64,000 bases of DNA, taken from NCBI RefSeq assembly GCF_965363235.1, contig NC_134844.1, positions 22,860,646 to 22,924,645 of the forward strand. The letters are read 5' to 3'. Below, one piece after another: positions 22,549-34,057 of the stretch. The translations under genes were made by a program, and so were the position numbers. The DNA is from Mytilus galloprovincialis. Lineage: Eukaryota; Mollusca; Bivalvia; Mytilida; Mytilidae. Position 1 is the first letter of the stretch. Each line of letters opens with the position of its first letter. Under the pieces are notes generated by a model. The model was not told the DNA's origin, made no database searches, and saw only the letters and a program-made list of their open reading frames with translations.

Positions 22549-22719
22549 CAGTGTAACCTGCTTAATCTGACAATTGAGTATTACAATATCCTGAAGAAAC
22601 ATTTCGTGGTCTCTAAATATGCCTATCATTGCACAAAAACACTTGAGTATTGCGACACACTGCTTAATCAGACATTTTTTTCTTATCCCCTAGTGTGTCT
22701 GATAACACAGGTTACACTG
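22549..22719. mobile_element. 171-bp Tc1/mariner-like MITE
   Basis: CAGTGTAACCTG at 22549-22560 is matched by CAGGTTACACTG at 22708-22719, with further pairing inside (TAATCTGACA against TGTCTGATAA). TA flanks both ends, as expected for a mariner-type insertion. No coding sequence. It lies just 3' of the zinc-finger/membrane gene. Confidence 0.8.
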
Positions 22720-22929
22720 TAAATGTTAACATCATTACTCAAATTCTAAAAATATTTGGCTTTTGGGTTTCAAAAGATTAGTTTTTTTAAAACTTTATGA
22801 GATGACAACAATGGATGTCAAGTGATGACATAAGAGCATATGGCCAAGGTTTGCTAATATGAGATTATTTACATATATAAGTTGCATTAACAAGAGTAAG
22901 GTACAGAGAATCACAAATGAGAAAGCTGC

Positions 22930-25900
22930 CTAATAATCTGTCTCGGAAACTTCTTCAGTTCTCAAGTATGATTTGTCCATTGTAGCAATATATATTTTGG
23001 AGTTATGCCAAACCACATATGCAGTCTCCACAGGAAAAACTTCATGTTTTGACATTCAAATTAAATGTCATCTAAATGAAGATTTCAGTGTTCTATTAAT
23101 ACACTTGCATACCATTTACTTTTATATCATTATGAAATATAATTTTCACATAGTTCTTTGTCATATGCAACAGTATTGTCAATTTGATAACACCACCAGT
23201 AATTTTTAAATATCCTTTCTTGTACTCGTTTTTGCTAACGCCATATCTTAGAGTAGATTATCTCCCTTTAATCAACTGTCTGTATTTACTATTCTCTGTC
23301 GTACCTGCTGATTCGGAAGCTTGTACGATGGTTTAAAGCTTGGTTCATACATATCTGTGAAGGTATCAGTACTGTAATACAAATAAGATAAATATATCAT
23401 TTCATTATATAGAAACAAATAATGCTTTTTTAGTATTTTTTTTGTTTGCATTCTTTAATACATTACTGTTTATCATTACTGTTAATGTGCTTGTTATTTT
23501 TTATTAGTGTATTGCATTATATATTAAAGTATTATTTACAAACTTATTTCTATTTTAAATTCATGCATATATTTGTTATTCAACTGACCAAGATTAAAAC
23601 AGGTAAAGCTGAGTGTTCTCAACTTAACTTACCCTGTCATCTGCAGGTAACAAGTGTTTTTAGTTATAAAAGTTTCATCATAGTCCTCTACATTATGCAG
23701 TTATTAACTTTGACCTTATTCAGTACTGTATAAAAAGTATATCAAACTGGACTATTTTGTCTGAATGGTGAATTTATCACTCTAAGTGCAAATCCATACA
23801 AATCAAGTTGATCTAACAATTAATAGAGCCAAAGAAATACTAAAATTGGTGTAAGTCAGCTTTAACCAAACTCAATTAAGAATGAAAAGCAAGTAAGTTT
23901 TACCTGATTGCTCCCTGTAACAGGATGCTAGAGTATAATATATTGGTCTTATAACAAAGTTCCACTTTTATCATATCAAAAAAGTCTCCCTTATACTATA
24001 AATAGTGTTGATACTTACTAGTAATACTGATATCCTATACAGTAATATATGATCAGTACGATGAAAGTAAACACAGTAAAAACTGTATACATCACTGAGA
24101 CATCTCTGGGCTGAAATATAAAGTAAACACAGTAAAAACTGTATACATCACTGATACATCTCTGGGCTGAAATATAAAGTAGACACAGTAAAAACTGTAT
24201 ACATCACTGATACATCTCTGGGCTGAAATATAAAGTAGACACAGTAAAAACTGTATACATCACTGATACATCTCTGGGCTGAAATATAAAATAAGTACAG
24301 TAAAAACTTTATAGCATTGGAAAACACTTGTCAGACCTGAAAATTATTGAGGGTTAATTGTGAATTATCTTTTTATTCGTCTTTCCTCTGTAAACATAGC
24401 TATAGCTACCCTTCACTATTCTCTGTCTTAGATATTTTAAAATCTTTATTTTCTTGTTAACATTATTACTCTGGTTCTCTTTCAAGTCTCTTCTCACCGC
24501 TTGACTGGTAACTGTTTAGATATTACAAATAAATCAATAATCCTTCTTAGTTTGTCATCACTTTCAACAGGTATTTGTGATATTTAGATCTGATATAGTT
24601 TTGTGGTCATAGCCATTTCTTTCATCATGACAGTTTTAAAGGGAATTACCAGGAAATACTTGCACAAATGTTTTAGTCAGAATTCAAATTATTTCACTAA
24701 AGTCAATTGAAAGTCTTGGACTTTTATAAAGAAGAGAAATGAATCGGTGACATCTAGAATATGATCATAATCACTACTCCTATATAACATACCTTTTCTA
24801 GTGGAGTTTCCCAGTATTTTTTACAGGAATGAAAGTTACAAACTATTTCATTTAATCCTTCTGTAAGAATAAATATACTGATAATTAATATAGGACAATT
24901 TAATAGAAAGTTAGGTGAAACAACTAAGGGCTGTTTAAGAATTGAATGCAAAGAGTTATTTTTTTAAGTCCCCATTTATCTTAAATCAAAGAGCTGAAAG
25001 CTCTGAAGAAAAATGACGCCACTGTCTCTAATATTGGGATAGTTTTTATGCAAGTCTTGATTTTCACATACCGTAATTAGTTTAACAATGCAACATGTCT
25101 CGTAAGCAAATAATTGATATTAGTATATGTGTGTGTGTGAAGTGACGGTGACAACTGGCTGTTTTTTTTAAGACAAATGAATAGGTCAAGACTACCTGAA
25201 TTGTACAAATGAATACCGTAGAAAGGCTTGTATATTTCTCAATGGTACATAGTCTGAATCCCGGTCCGTTCGCGCCCAACTCATGTTCGCCCTCTTTCAC
25301 TTTCACACCCTACATGTTCGCACCCAATCTTAATTGGTTTTGTGTTTAATAACTCTGTAAGCAAGTGTTTTCTTATAAGTATAATTGTTGTCATTGTCTT
25401 AAAATAAAGTGAGACAGCATTTTTGTTTGTGTTGATTGATTGATTGATTGTTGGTTGCTTAACGTCCAGTGGCAAATATTTCATGCATATTAAGGACGAG
25501 AACAAGTTTTTTCACAATAAATACAATAGGTAGGTTGATACAATAGAGGCCATCTGGGATGATGGTCAGAGAAATTTGGACTGCCACCGGAAAAAGAGAG
25601 TATATTGGATAGGAACAGAAATTTGGCCTTGCAACAGGCCACCTACGGACCCCTTAAAGAGTTGTTGCAAGGGTTCTTAACGTGCAAAGAGCGTGGCACT
25701 CTTTTTACACGAGGCATCAGATTTAACGTCCCCCTTCTGATCGTACGTGACTGCGAACTTGATACATCCCGCACAGCCAAACGGACGCCCCACTTCAGCA
25801 AGCGTTTTACTGCCGGTCGGGAGAAGACCAAGTGACCATATTTCTATTCCCCAGTCACCATGGGGAGTGTTTGTGTTGAATAAATCTTAATCATGTTTTG

Positions 25901-28900
25901 GATAGCGTATTGTTATTGCAATTTAAAACAACAATCATGATTTTCCAATTATTCAACTTGAATTTGAATTAAAATTGGGCGCGAATGAGTAGAGTGCGAA
26001 CGGACCTTGGGTGTGAACGTGCGAGGTGCGAACGTGTAGGGTGTGAAAATGTATTGGGTGCGAACAGACCTGATACCACATAGTCTGAACCCCCTTCTCC
26101 CACAAAATATTAAGTAAATAATCTTTGTGTTACTGTTATCAAAGGTCTAATGAAACTCAGGTAATTTCAAACATTTGTCAAAGAATTCTAGTCAACCGGC
26201 ACCTGGTTAAATTGGCACCTGGACAAATAAGCACCTGGTTAAATCGACACTGGATATAGTCAATTTGTCACCCATGTTAAATATATATTTTAACAGTATT
26301 TTAAGCAAAAAGAGTAAAAATAAGAAGGGGTTGCCAGAATTTTTTTCAGTATTTAAGCAAAAAGAGTTTAATACTAACTTTCACATTTTTGGGTGTTCAT
26401 GTACATTTTGTATATATTTATTTTTCTCAACTAAATGACTTTTTTGGCTTATTTTTAATGATATATATATGAGTAACCGTTACGGTAGTCCAAATAATTA
26501 TTACGTCTGGCAAGGCTTTTTAAATTTTATTCTGGGACACCTTCTTATGACCGCAAGGCTATGTTAATTTTTTTCTGGGACGCCTTCTTACGAAGCCTTC
26601 CTACGAACGTCTAAGGAAGGTGTCCCAGAAAAAAAATAAAATAGCCTTGCCAGACGTCATTATTATTTGGACTAATACATGAGATATTGGATATTTTTAT
26701 GCATTATTTTAACCAGTTGAGCATTTTACAGGATTGTTTGTTTAATGCTGTTTAAACTTTACTGAAAAAAAACACCTAAAATTTGCTAATTATTTGGCAT
26801 GAAAGTTTGATTTATTGAAAGGGACTCATAGTTTTCCATTTTATTTTAATTATTGTCTAATTGTTAAAACAATAGCTTGGGTAAAGGCTTCGTTGTTTAC
26901 TGTACCCTTATACACAACAACATATTCACTTTGGTTTCGTTGTTTACCTAAATACACAACAACATATTCAGTGAGTGACGGTGGATTCCACAGTGAAATT
27001 CACTATGTACTTGGTACCTGTTATTAATTAATTGAATAGAAAATATTATAACAAATATTATTGGATGCCGAATTGACGTCAAATAGGTGCCGATTTGACT
27101 AGATGCCAATTTATTCAGGTGCCGACTTGACTTGTACGTTTCAATTCCTCTGCAATCGTTTGCGGTATTTACTTGAGAAAACATATTTTCCATCATCAAA
27201 GAGAAAAAGAAACTGCTTGAAAATGATTCTGGAACGCTTCATGATTGTTTCAATAAGTTTAATTCACTCAAAAAACAATTTTAAAACTTGCGATGTTTAA
27301 ACAGGAAGTTTCAAAAGCACGTGTAAAAGAAGAAATTAACCGGTGAGAGTGGAAATCCGTACATAACAGATATCACTATAGTACGACTTTGAAAGCAAAA
27401 CAGTTCCATCCTTTTGTAAAACAGTCTTTAATATACCTATCACATTAATGTTTGAAGGGGCTTAAGCTTATTCAAACCATATAAGTCGGTATGAAACACC
27501 AAAACGGAATGAACAATAACCGATTACGTTTTGTAGTTTACAAATTCTAAACTGGTTCCTGTCAAACTACAACACTTTGTTCGAGTGTAGTGAAATACAA
27601 GCAGAAACCAGTTAGTTTGTAAACTGGTTCCTGGTTGATTACTACACAATGATCATGCATAATGATAACACAAGCAGATTCCAGTTTGTATGAAAAATAG
27701 TAAATACGAAACCAAGCGCGGTAGGCAGAGAAATGTAATGAAGTTCAGGTCGCCAGTAATGGAACAATGACTGCGTCATTTTCCAAAAAAATCATTCGAT
27801 CTTAAGATTCCTATTAAAATTTTAAAGGAAAATACAACTACCAATATTTAATTGATGTACCTTCAATCCTCCCACTCAATAAATTCGGACAGCCCCAACA
27901 TTAAATAAGTGATATATCATGCAAGATATTTCAGAATTCTATTAATATTTGCTGCTTCACAATTTTAGGTGATTTAAAAGTTATATTGGATCTATATAGT
28001 AAGTAAATAACAAAGGATGACTTACACACAACATACAATGTATAATGGAATTATGTTCAAATTTTATTTACACCAAAACTGCCTTCAACATATATGCTAC
28101 ACATTTTCCACACATTACAGAAGTAACTGTATGGAACAAATTTTATTTTATTCATTTGAGTTTTACATATTTCCAAAAAAAAAAATGAATAGGTTTCATC
28201 CATTTTATCAAATTTGTGGGATAGAGAATACACAACATAAAAATACAAAACACATATTATTACCTTCCAAAGTAAGTGTGGCATTCTTTGATAAACCTTG
28301 AGGAACACAAGTACTGAATACTTCCTACAAAGACAGAAACAAACCATTATACAAAATTCTTCTTTTAAACTGAACATGTAGTGTCAATAGTACAACTTAA
28401 CACCTAGGTAGCAAATCAAGTGAAGACAACTGAAATTTTAATAAACTTTACAAAATCTGATTTGGTGTCTTTTGACTCTTTTCACTTTTATAATTTATAA
28501 TATTAATTTTTAATAAAAGACCAAATATAATGTATCTTATGTTTTTTATTCTTGTGAACAAGTATGTGTTACCATTGTATGTTGACTTATTATCAATATG
28601 GTATTGATTTTTACCTTGCATCTCTGTTTTATATCTTCCATATCTTCTTCTAAACATAAGGAAATATCCCAGAACTCAGCTGTTTGTATACCGGCAACTA
28701 TATCACATCTATATAGATCACAATAGTCAGCTAAACATAACACATCCTCCCCCTGTCAATGAAATAAGAAGTTAATGTTTAGCCCTGCTGTGTCAAAGAT
28801 AGATATAGTGAGCAGAAATTGTAATGTGCTATTTCACAAGGTAATAGTCATCAAAAGACATGTCATCCTACCCAGACACATTATTCAGACTTCCAGCCCA

Positions 28901-31900
28901 TGTGTCTTTGCTTTGACCAAGCTAGGGTTCAAACCCTCATCCTAATTGTAATGATCACGCTACCAGGAGACCACTGAGAACGTAAAAAGAAAATATGAAA
29001 TATTTGTAATATTTATGTTATATATTCTATTTGGTAATTTTTGACACTCAAGCCACTCAATAGTTGCAGAATTGAATGTTGTCAATATGAAAGAAAATAG
29101 TTGTTGGCCAAATGTTAATGAAACAGCAACCAGGCAAACAGCACCAGACACCATATTACATTCTTTCTCTAATTTCAGAATAAAAGTTGTGCTAAAATTT
29201 AAGCCTTCAGCTATCAAGCTGATAAATAAATGTATTATGTTCAGTTACAGATCAATTTTGAACTTTGTGTTCTGGATGACTTACTTTTCACAGAATAATG
29301 AACACAAACCATCATACCACAGGCAGGGGGTATTGTATAGTCCAGACAAATATGTGTACATTTTCTTTTACCTTTTTTTTTATATGAAGATTATATTGAC
29401 AATGACAGTACCTGGCCAGAGCCTGATCATGCTAATATTTAAATATAAATATACTGTAGTAAAAAGTTGTAATCTTTACCTGTCTAATGTATTCTTTATG
29501 TCTGTTGGTAAAGTGTAGATCTAAGTAATACTCAGCGATGAACCCTTTACCACAGATATTACAATACCACTTATTGGGTGGCTCATTATATTTTTGGTCC
29601 TCTTGGATGGCATAAATATCTCTCTCTTTGTTTAGGATACATGTATCTGGAATCTCTGCTTGGACAGATTTATACAATGGATATATTTTCTAAAATACAA
29701 TCAACATATTGATAAAACTCTACTGAAATTCCAATTCAAATATCATAAACTCAATGCATCACTTCATATTCAACATGTTTAAGAGTTGTCTTTGTCAATC
29801 AATAATTTTAGAAAGGAAAATACAACTATAATGGTCAATAAAACTGAAATGAATAATTCCTTTCGTTTTTACTTTAGAATTTTTTCAAATTTATTTCTCA
29901 ATCTTATTTTATCTGATTGTCATTAAAATAAGAAGTGTACATATCACACGACCACTCCTGTCTTGAGCAGATGTCATTCACAGCAATATCTCTAGACGAA
30001 AATCATTAGCATTTTTAAAAAGCAAAAATTCAGTAAATTTAATAATAATCAGGATAATGTTGGTCCTTACATGAGATGCTGTTCAGAAATTTAAAATGAA
30101 ATTTATAATTATAACCATTCATATATGTATATATTATATATTTAGATGCCCGAACATTTTTTTTCAAATGTCTACCTATATACTTACTTCAGTAATTACA
30201 CGTCTAACAACCCTGGATCTCTCTCTAGAACATCCATCTATATAACCAATCACAGTAAACAGGGTCTAAAATTACAAAAATAAATTGAGTTTCAGTCTTC
30301 GAAAACTATTTTTTGTCCTCTCATTATTCTAAGCTGTTCCTTGAACAAACTCAGGTTAATTTTGAATAGGAAATGTCACCATGTGCAAAATATATCAATC
30401 AACAAGAATATGTGGCTTGTCAGAAGCCCATTGTTCAGTGGTTTGTTTGGGGTTGTTTGTTTGTATGTTGTTGGGTTTTTTTGGGGGGAGGGGGGGGGGT
30501 AGGTCATAGGGGTTTTTTGTTTCTTGTTTTTTAAATAGATTTTCTTCTTTTATATATATATATAGTCTGTTGACTTCTTCAGTTTGAATTGTTTTACATT
30601 AGTCATTTAGGAACCCTTTATACATGTTATAGCTTACTGTTGGGTTTGAGCAAAGGCTCCATGTTGAAAGCCTTTCTTTGATCTTTTTATACATTGTGAC
30701 TTGAATGGAGTTGTCTCATTGTAACTCATACCACATCTTCTTATTTATACTGTTTTATTAAGGGAAATAATGATGATGTCTTGATTGGCTTTTTTTTTAT
30801 TGTTTTCTGTGACGCCTTCCTACGACGTATTCTAGATACTTTGGTCACACCCTTATTATCATGTATGCATGTAAATTTAAAATATCATAATAAATAAGTG
30901 TACAGAGTTTTAATTTCATGTGACGAGAACTTCATGGTAAACTTTACTGCACATGAAACAGTCTCTAGCTATTCATAAAGTTCAACACTGTTGGGTTTAA
31001 TTTTCAAACTTATATCCAGTCATATTCAGCTGCATAACAATACACTACAGTGGGACAGATCTATTGTGGTGAAGACCTAAATTATGGAACTAAAGTGTTA
31101 AAACTTAAAGTCATAAGAAACGATTGACCGGTGCAAACATCATAAACTTAAGTCTTCTGTGCACGAATTTATCATTTTTTTCGCATAAATTTCGTATAAT
31201 CGTCAATTTTTTTTCAATCGGTCAGTGTTGTTGTGAAAATATGGCAGGTAATTAAAGTTGAAGCTGAAGTTTAATGATTGTCACCTGTTTGTCAACAATC
31301 AACAAAAAATCAACAAAAAAGCATGGAAATTGAGCACGTGTTTAACATGTAAATTCAGATACCACTCATGGAACAGTTTATATTCTTAATGCATACACCT
31401 TTTACATCTTTTAATCCAAGCATTGACTAGTATGTAACCCTTTCAAAATCCTGGATCCACATAAAAATTGTGTTTACAGAGACAAGTATTGAAGTATTAT
31501 TGCTGTGATCAGGTTGGGAACAAATCCCCTGTATGGTGATTACACCTGCATAGAGGGATAATCCTTCTTTAGAGGGATACAATTATCCCTCTATAGAGGG
31601 GTATTTTTGTTTACACTAGATTTAAAACAAATTAGGGCAGAATGGCATTTTCTAGTTATATTGGCTATAATCTCTAGCATTACATGTATATGCATCAACA
31701 TATGCACTTTACTAAAAATTGGGATGACCAGTTTTCTGCTAAAGTGACAAAACTTGCAATCTATTGTATACCTATCTGAACACCTGATCAACAACAAAAG
31801 GAATAGTTGACCTTTAAATTTCATGTTAAATCTAACAATAGAAATTCTGTTCAGTGAGGCATAAGTGAGTAGAATTTACCTGATCATCACAGCTTTCAAT

Positions 31901-31903
31901 CAT
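22930..31903 (-). CDS. Uncharacterised C2H2 zinc-finger single-pass membrane protein (9 coding exons)
   Basis: Exons on the - strand: 31880-31903, 30188-30265, 29480-29689, 28615-28752, 28264-28324, 24793-24860, 24019-24110, 23305-23371 and 22930-23025. All junctions have AG/GT sites and compatible phases, and the sum is 834 bases (277 residues plus TAG). Visible parts are a basic patch SRERSRVVRR, one C2H2 finger WYCNICGKGF...LDLHFTNRH (C77, C80, H93, H98), a cysteine-rich middle (CLADYCDLYRC near 110-120; VCNFHSCKKYW near 178) and one hydrophobic helix (about 199-218, VMYTVFTVFTFIVLIIYY). A tail ends SYLRTEEVSETDY. No signal peptide is visible, so the first exon may be wrong or incomplete; it lies inside a pair of inverted repeats. 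I cannot name the family. Exons 2 to 8 are firm by phase; exons 1 and 9 less so. Confidence 0.78.
24064..24312. repeat. 56-bp tandem repeat covering a 3' splice site and exon start
   Basis: Four nearly identical 56-base units plus a partial one, starting at 24064, 24120, 24176 and 24232. On the - strand each unit contains TTTATATTTCAG followed by CCCAGAGATGT and ATGTATACAGTTTTTACTGTG. That is the acceptor plus the first 39 bases of the transmembrane exon (24019-24110). The unit next to the exon differs slightly (GTCTCAGTG instead of GTATCAGTG). Confidence 0.92.
25263..26070. mobile_element. TIR element with GTTCGCACCC subrepeat arms
   Basis: GGTCCGTTCGCGCCCAA at 25263 is mirrored by TTGGGTGCGAACAGACC ending at 26070. 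Each arm repeats the motif (CATGTTCGCCCTC and CACACCCTACATGTTCGCAC on the left; GGGTGTGAACGTGCGAGGTG on the right). Inside is another repeat: GATT repeats at 25433-25449, then GGTTGCTTAACGTCCAGTGG to about 25860, which I recognise as a dispersed mollusc repeat. The overlapping ORFs at 25605-25835 belong to that repeat. All of it lies in a gap that is noncoding for the zinc-finger gene (intron 5). Confidence 0.75.
26189..27132. mobile_element. Element with inverted arms of ~20-bp GGCACCTG subrepeats
   Basis: The left arm repeats CCGGCACCTGGTTAAATTGG-like units (26196-26250). The right arm carries the complements (AGGTGCCGATTTGACTAGAT, CAGGTGCCGACTTGAC) up to 27132. A foldback MITE at 26486-26674 and a partial duplication of ACACAACAACATATTCA (26913, 26955) lie inside. 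No transposase is seen. Confidence 0.6.
26486..26674. mobile_element. 189-bp foldback MITE
   Basis: TAGTCCAAATAATTATTACG and about 45 further bases pair with the right half, which ends CGTCATTATTATTTGGACTA. The stem runs to CTGGGACACCTTC, leaving a loop with a second AAGGAAGGTGTCC arm. A TGTGACGCCTTCCTACGACG fragment at 30810 suggests another relic of the family. Confidence 0.85.
27140..28260. other. Intronic sequence of the zinc-finger gene, mostly featureless
   Basis: Around 27515-27700 AAACTGGTTCCTG occurs twice with nearby inverted partners. The element TACTAACTGGAATCTGCTTG at 47150 (Myb intron 2) resembles the reverse complement of 27660-27690, so a small repeat probably sits here. Otherwise I see nothing. 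Confidence 0.4.
28913..28980 (-). repeat. tRNA-like (SINE-type) fragment
   Basis: On the - strand GGTCTCCTGGTAGCGTGATC resembles a polymerase III A box (TAGCGTGATC), and GAGGGTTTGAACCCTAG some 30 bases later is a good B box/T-arm stem-loop. No complete cloverleaf or mature tRNA ends are visible, so this is more likely a SINE head or tRNA relic than a working tRNA. It lies in intron 3 of the zinc-finger gene. Confidence 0.4.
30555..30745 (+). repeat. Diverged family A copy
   Basis: TTTGAATTGTTTTACATTAG, GTTGGGTTTGAGCAAAGG and GAGTTGTCTCATTGTAACTC followed by ATACCACATCTTCTT keep the family order. It follows a GT/G-rich stretch at 30470-30510. Confidence 0.65.
31105..31245 (+). mobile_element. 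Partial copy of the TTTAAAGTCATA element
   Basis: CTTAAAGTCATAAGAAACGA, ACATCATAAACTTAAGTC, GTGCACGAATTTATCATTTT and AATCGTCAATTTTTTTT match, in order, the reverse complement of 37460-37633. The similarity continues to ATATGGCAGGTAATTAA, equivalent to ATATGGCTGCTCATTAA beside the ORF at 37204-37443. Confidence 0.65.
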
Positions 31904-32047
31904 GGTGAACAATAGATTGTATATTTAGTCAGATAAGCAGCAAACTGGGCATGTGTATATTAAATTAAGAACGGTGCAGTCCGGTGTATCCGCGCACCTA
32001 AGACTTATGACTTCACTTCATTCAACTAATAAAACCAATAATTGGAT

Positions 32048-32268
32048 AATATTGAGGGGGGATAGGACCTTTATCGGGACTCCAGGATCGGGTGTTTTTA
32101 AGCTCGGGATTTCGGGATTTACCCCTTCGGGATCCGGGAATTCTTTTTTTCAAATTTCAGGATCCGGGATTTAACATTATTTAAATTCGGGACCTCGGGA
32201 TTTCTTGTTTTTAAGCCCGGGATTTCGGGATCAGGACCCCTCCTACCACCCCCCCCCCCCAATATTGT
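32048..32268. mobile_element. MITE with GGGATTTCGGGAT subrepeats
   Basis: The ends AATATTGAGGGGGGATAGGA and, reversed, GTCCTGATCCCG...CCCCAATATT bound a stretch made of CGGGATTTCGGGATTT-like units separated by T-rich spacers. No ORF of note. Confidence 0.7.
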
Positions 32269-32623
32269 GTGAACACATTCATATCATACTTTTATTTCAT
32301 AAAATCTTCTGTTTGTATGGTTTCTTCCTCTAGAGTTTGTGTAATGTGTGTCCGAAATTAGGGAAACCCCTATTCTGAGAGTTACTCCAATGTCCAATGA
32401 TTTCATGCAGCAGCCTTCCAAAAATAGCTTATTTTGAATAAAGGAAAGATTTTATACTACAAAATATAGCTGAGTTTGAACCTAACACACTGCCAAGGAT
32501 ACACAGCAAAAATTATTTCAATCTGATATAAATTTGACTTAAATAAAACAAATTTTATCTGATGATGTAATTTTTTTAATGGACATTGCCAAATATAGCA
32601 AATCACTATTCAATATTGCAGTT

Positions 32624-32906
32624 AGGGAGCTACCATTTGATTTTTATGGGGGGGGCTAGGATGAAAAATTGTGTACTGCCTTTTTTTTTATTTGTAATCT
32701 CTGTCCTGCCTTTTTATTTTTCAGTCTATTCGGTCCTGCCTTTTTTTTTTTCTTAGCTTATCCTAACTTTTTTACAACAATTGTCATCCTGCCTTTTTTT
32801 TTTGCCAAATTACTCATCCTGCCTTTTTTTTTACTCAAAATCCTGTCCTGCCTTTTTTTTCAAATTTCATCCTAGCCCCCCCATAAAAATCAAATGGTAG
32901 CTCCCT
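32624..32906. mobile_element. MITE with long TIRs and CCTGCCTTTTTTT subrepeats
   Basis: AGGGAGCTACCATTTGATTT and about 20 further bases are repeated in inverted form at the right end (about 40-base TIR). The interior holds five to six units of TCCTGCC followed by a T run. A diverged copy without clear ends lies at 49150-49365 in Myb intron 5. Confidence 0.85.
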
Positions 32907-33249
32907 TATTAATTAACTCTTGAACTTATCAATTTTAATGGTTTTTTTTATCCCTACGAAAGGCTAAAACAATAACAAGAACGATTTTATTCGTGTTACT
33001 GTGTTGATAAGACGAAATCAGCTAATGGTAATGCGCGATATCACAGGCCGCGCGAACACCGGGGACTCCACTGTACACAAATTGGTCCATCAACTGTTGC
33101 AGGTTACTGCCATAATAAGTAGATAATGCCATTCTGCCCTATTTTGATTTAAATTCAGTCTAAACAAAAATACCCCTCTATAGAAGGATTATCCCTCTAT
33201 ACAGGTATATAATCACCATACAGAGGGTTTGTTCCCAACCAGTCACCAG

Positions 33250-34050
33250 TGGTTCAAGAGAGACATGGCAAGTCTGATTTATGCTGTAAACAAAATTTAA
33301 CATAAATTTTTCCCTAGGAGTATGAAAGTGAAAGAAAATCTTACAATATAAAACACCAGATACTCAGGTGATGTGTATTCCAACTTCATATTCACTCATT
33401 CTTCATGCGAGATTGAATAGATACAAAGCCTTCCGAAAGGTAGATTTACTGTATCTAAAAAAATATATACATATGGAAACCAGTCACTAGGCCATGCATA
33501 TTGATGATATTGTTGATATGCAGCGAATGCTTATAAGATCTTATAAACATAGTTTAAACAGTTACAGAGACATGTATGATCTGCAAAAATGAACGAAAAA
33601 AAAAAATGGGTTTAGCATGCATTGGAAGTTTAAATACATTCTAAAAGAAACGACTAGTTAATGTTATGAATTACATTTTGCCTTAAAACTTTTTTCGTGA
33701 AGTAGAAAGTATAGTACCATTTTTCAACATACTATATTGATCTATTTTAGGAGGGAAAAAATACATTTAATATGTTTACTCTTAACTTGTTTTCCAATTC
33801 TAAAATAATTTTTAAGGTGTATGGTAATATTTTCACAATAAAAGACTCTTTATACAATATGACAAACCGTTGTAGAATTTATTCTCTATTCATTAAAAAA
33901 ATAAATCGTTTCAATTTTGTTTATTGAAACAAAAATCATTTGTTAATACAAGGATTTGTATAGTAAGACTTACTATATAATAAAAATCCTTGGTTAACAT
34001 GGTTAATAGAAAAAATATTTTTCAATATACAGTAAAAAAAAAATTTCAAT
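33250..34050. other. No recognised feature
   Basis: AT-rich sequence between the inverted-repeat element and the retrotransposon. No ORF, repeat or splice-supported exon is seen. Confidence 0.45.
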
Positions 34051-34057
34051 AAATAGT

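Larger units (their letters stand above)
31512..33240. mobile_element. 1.7-kb inverted-repeat element or pair of opposed repeats
   Basis: Arms at 31512-31649 and 33125-33240 are inverted copies: GGTTGGGAACAAATCCCCTG outside, TAGAGGGATAATCC and CCTCTATAGAGGGG in the middle, GGGCAGAATGGCATT inside. Two other MITEs (32048 and 32624) lie between. So does the proposed first exon of the zinc-finger gene (31880-31903). Confidence 0.75.

Noticed and set aside
23906..23916. 11-base microexon between GTTACAG and GTAAAA in the zinc-finger gene
   Set aside because: Joining it to the transmembrane exon makes TAG; the exon at 23305-23371 fits the phase exactly.
25605..25835. Overlapping ORFs on both strands (76 and 62 codons)
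   Set aside because: They lie in a dispersed mollusc repeat and mirror each other; no family recognised.
28913..28980. A functional tRNA gene
   Set aside because: A- and B-box-like segments exist but no full cloverleaf or acceptor stem could be drawn.
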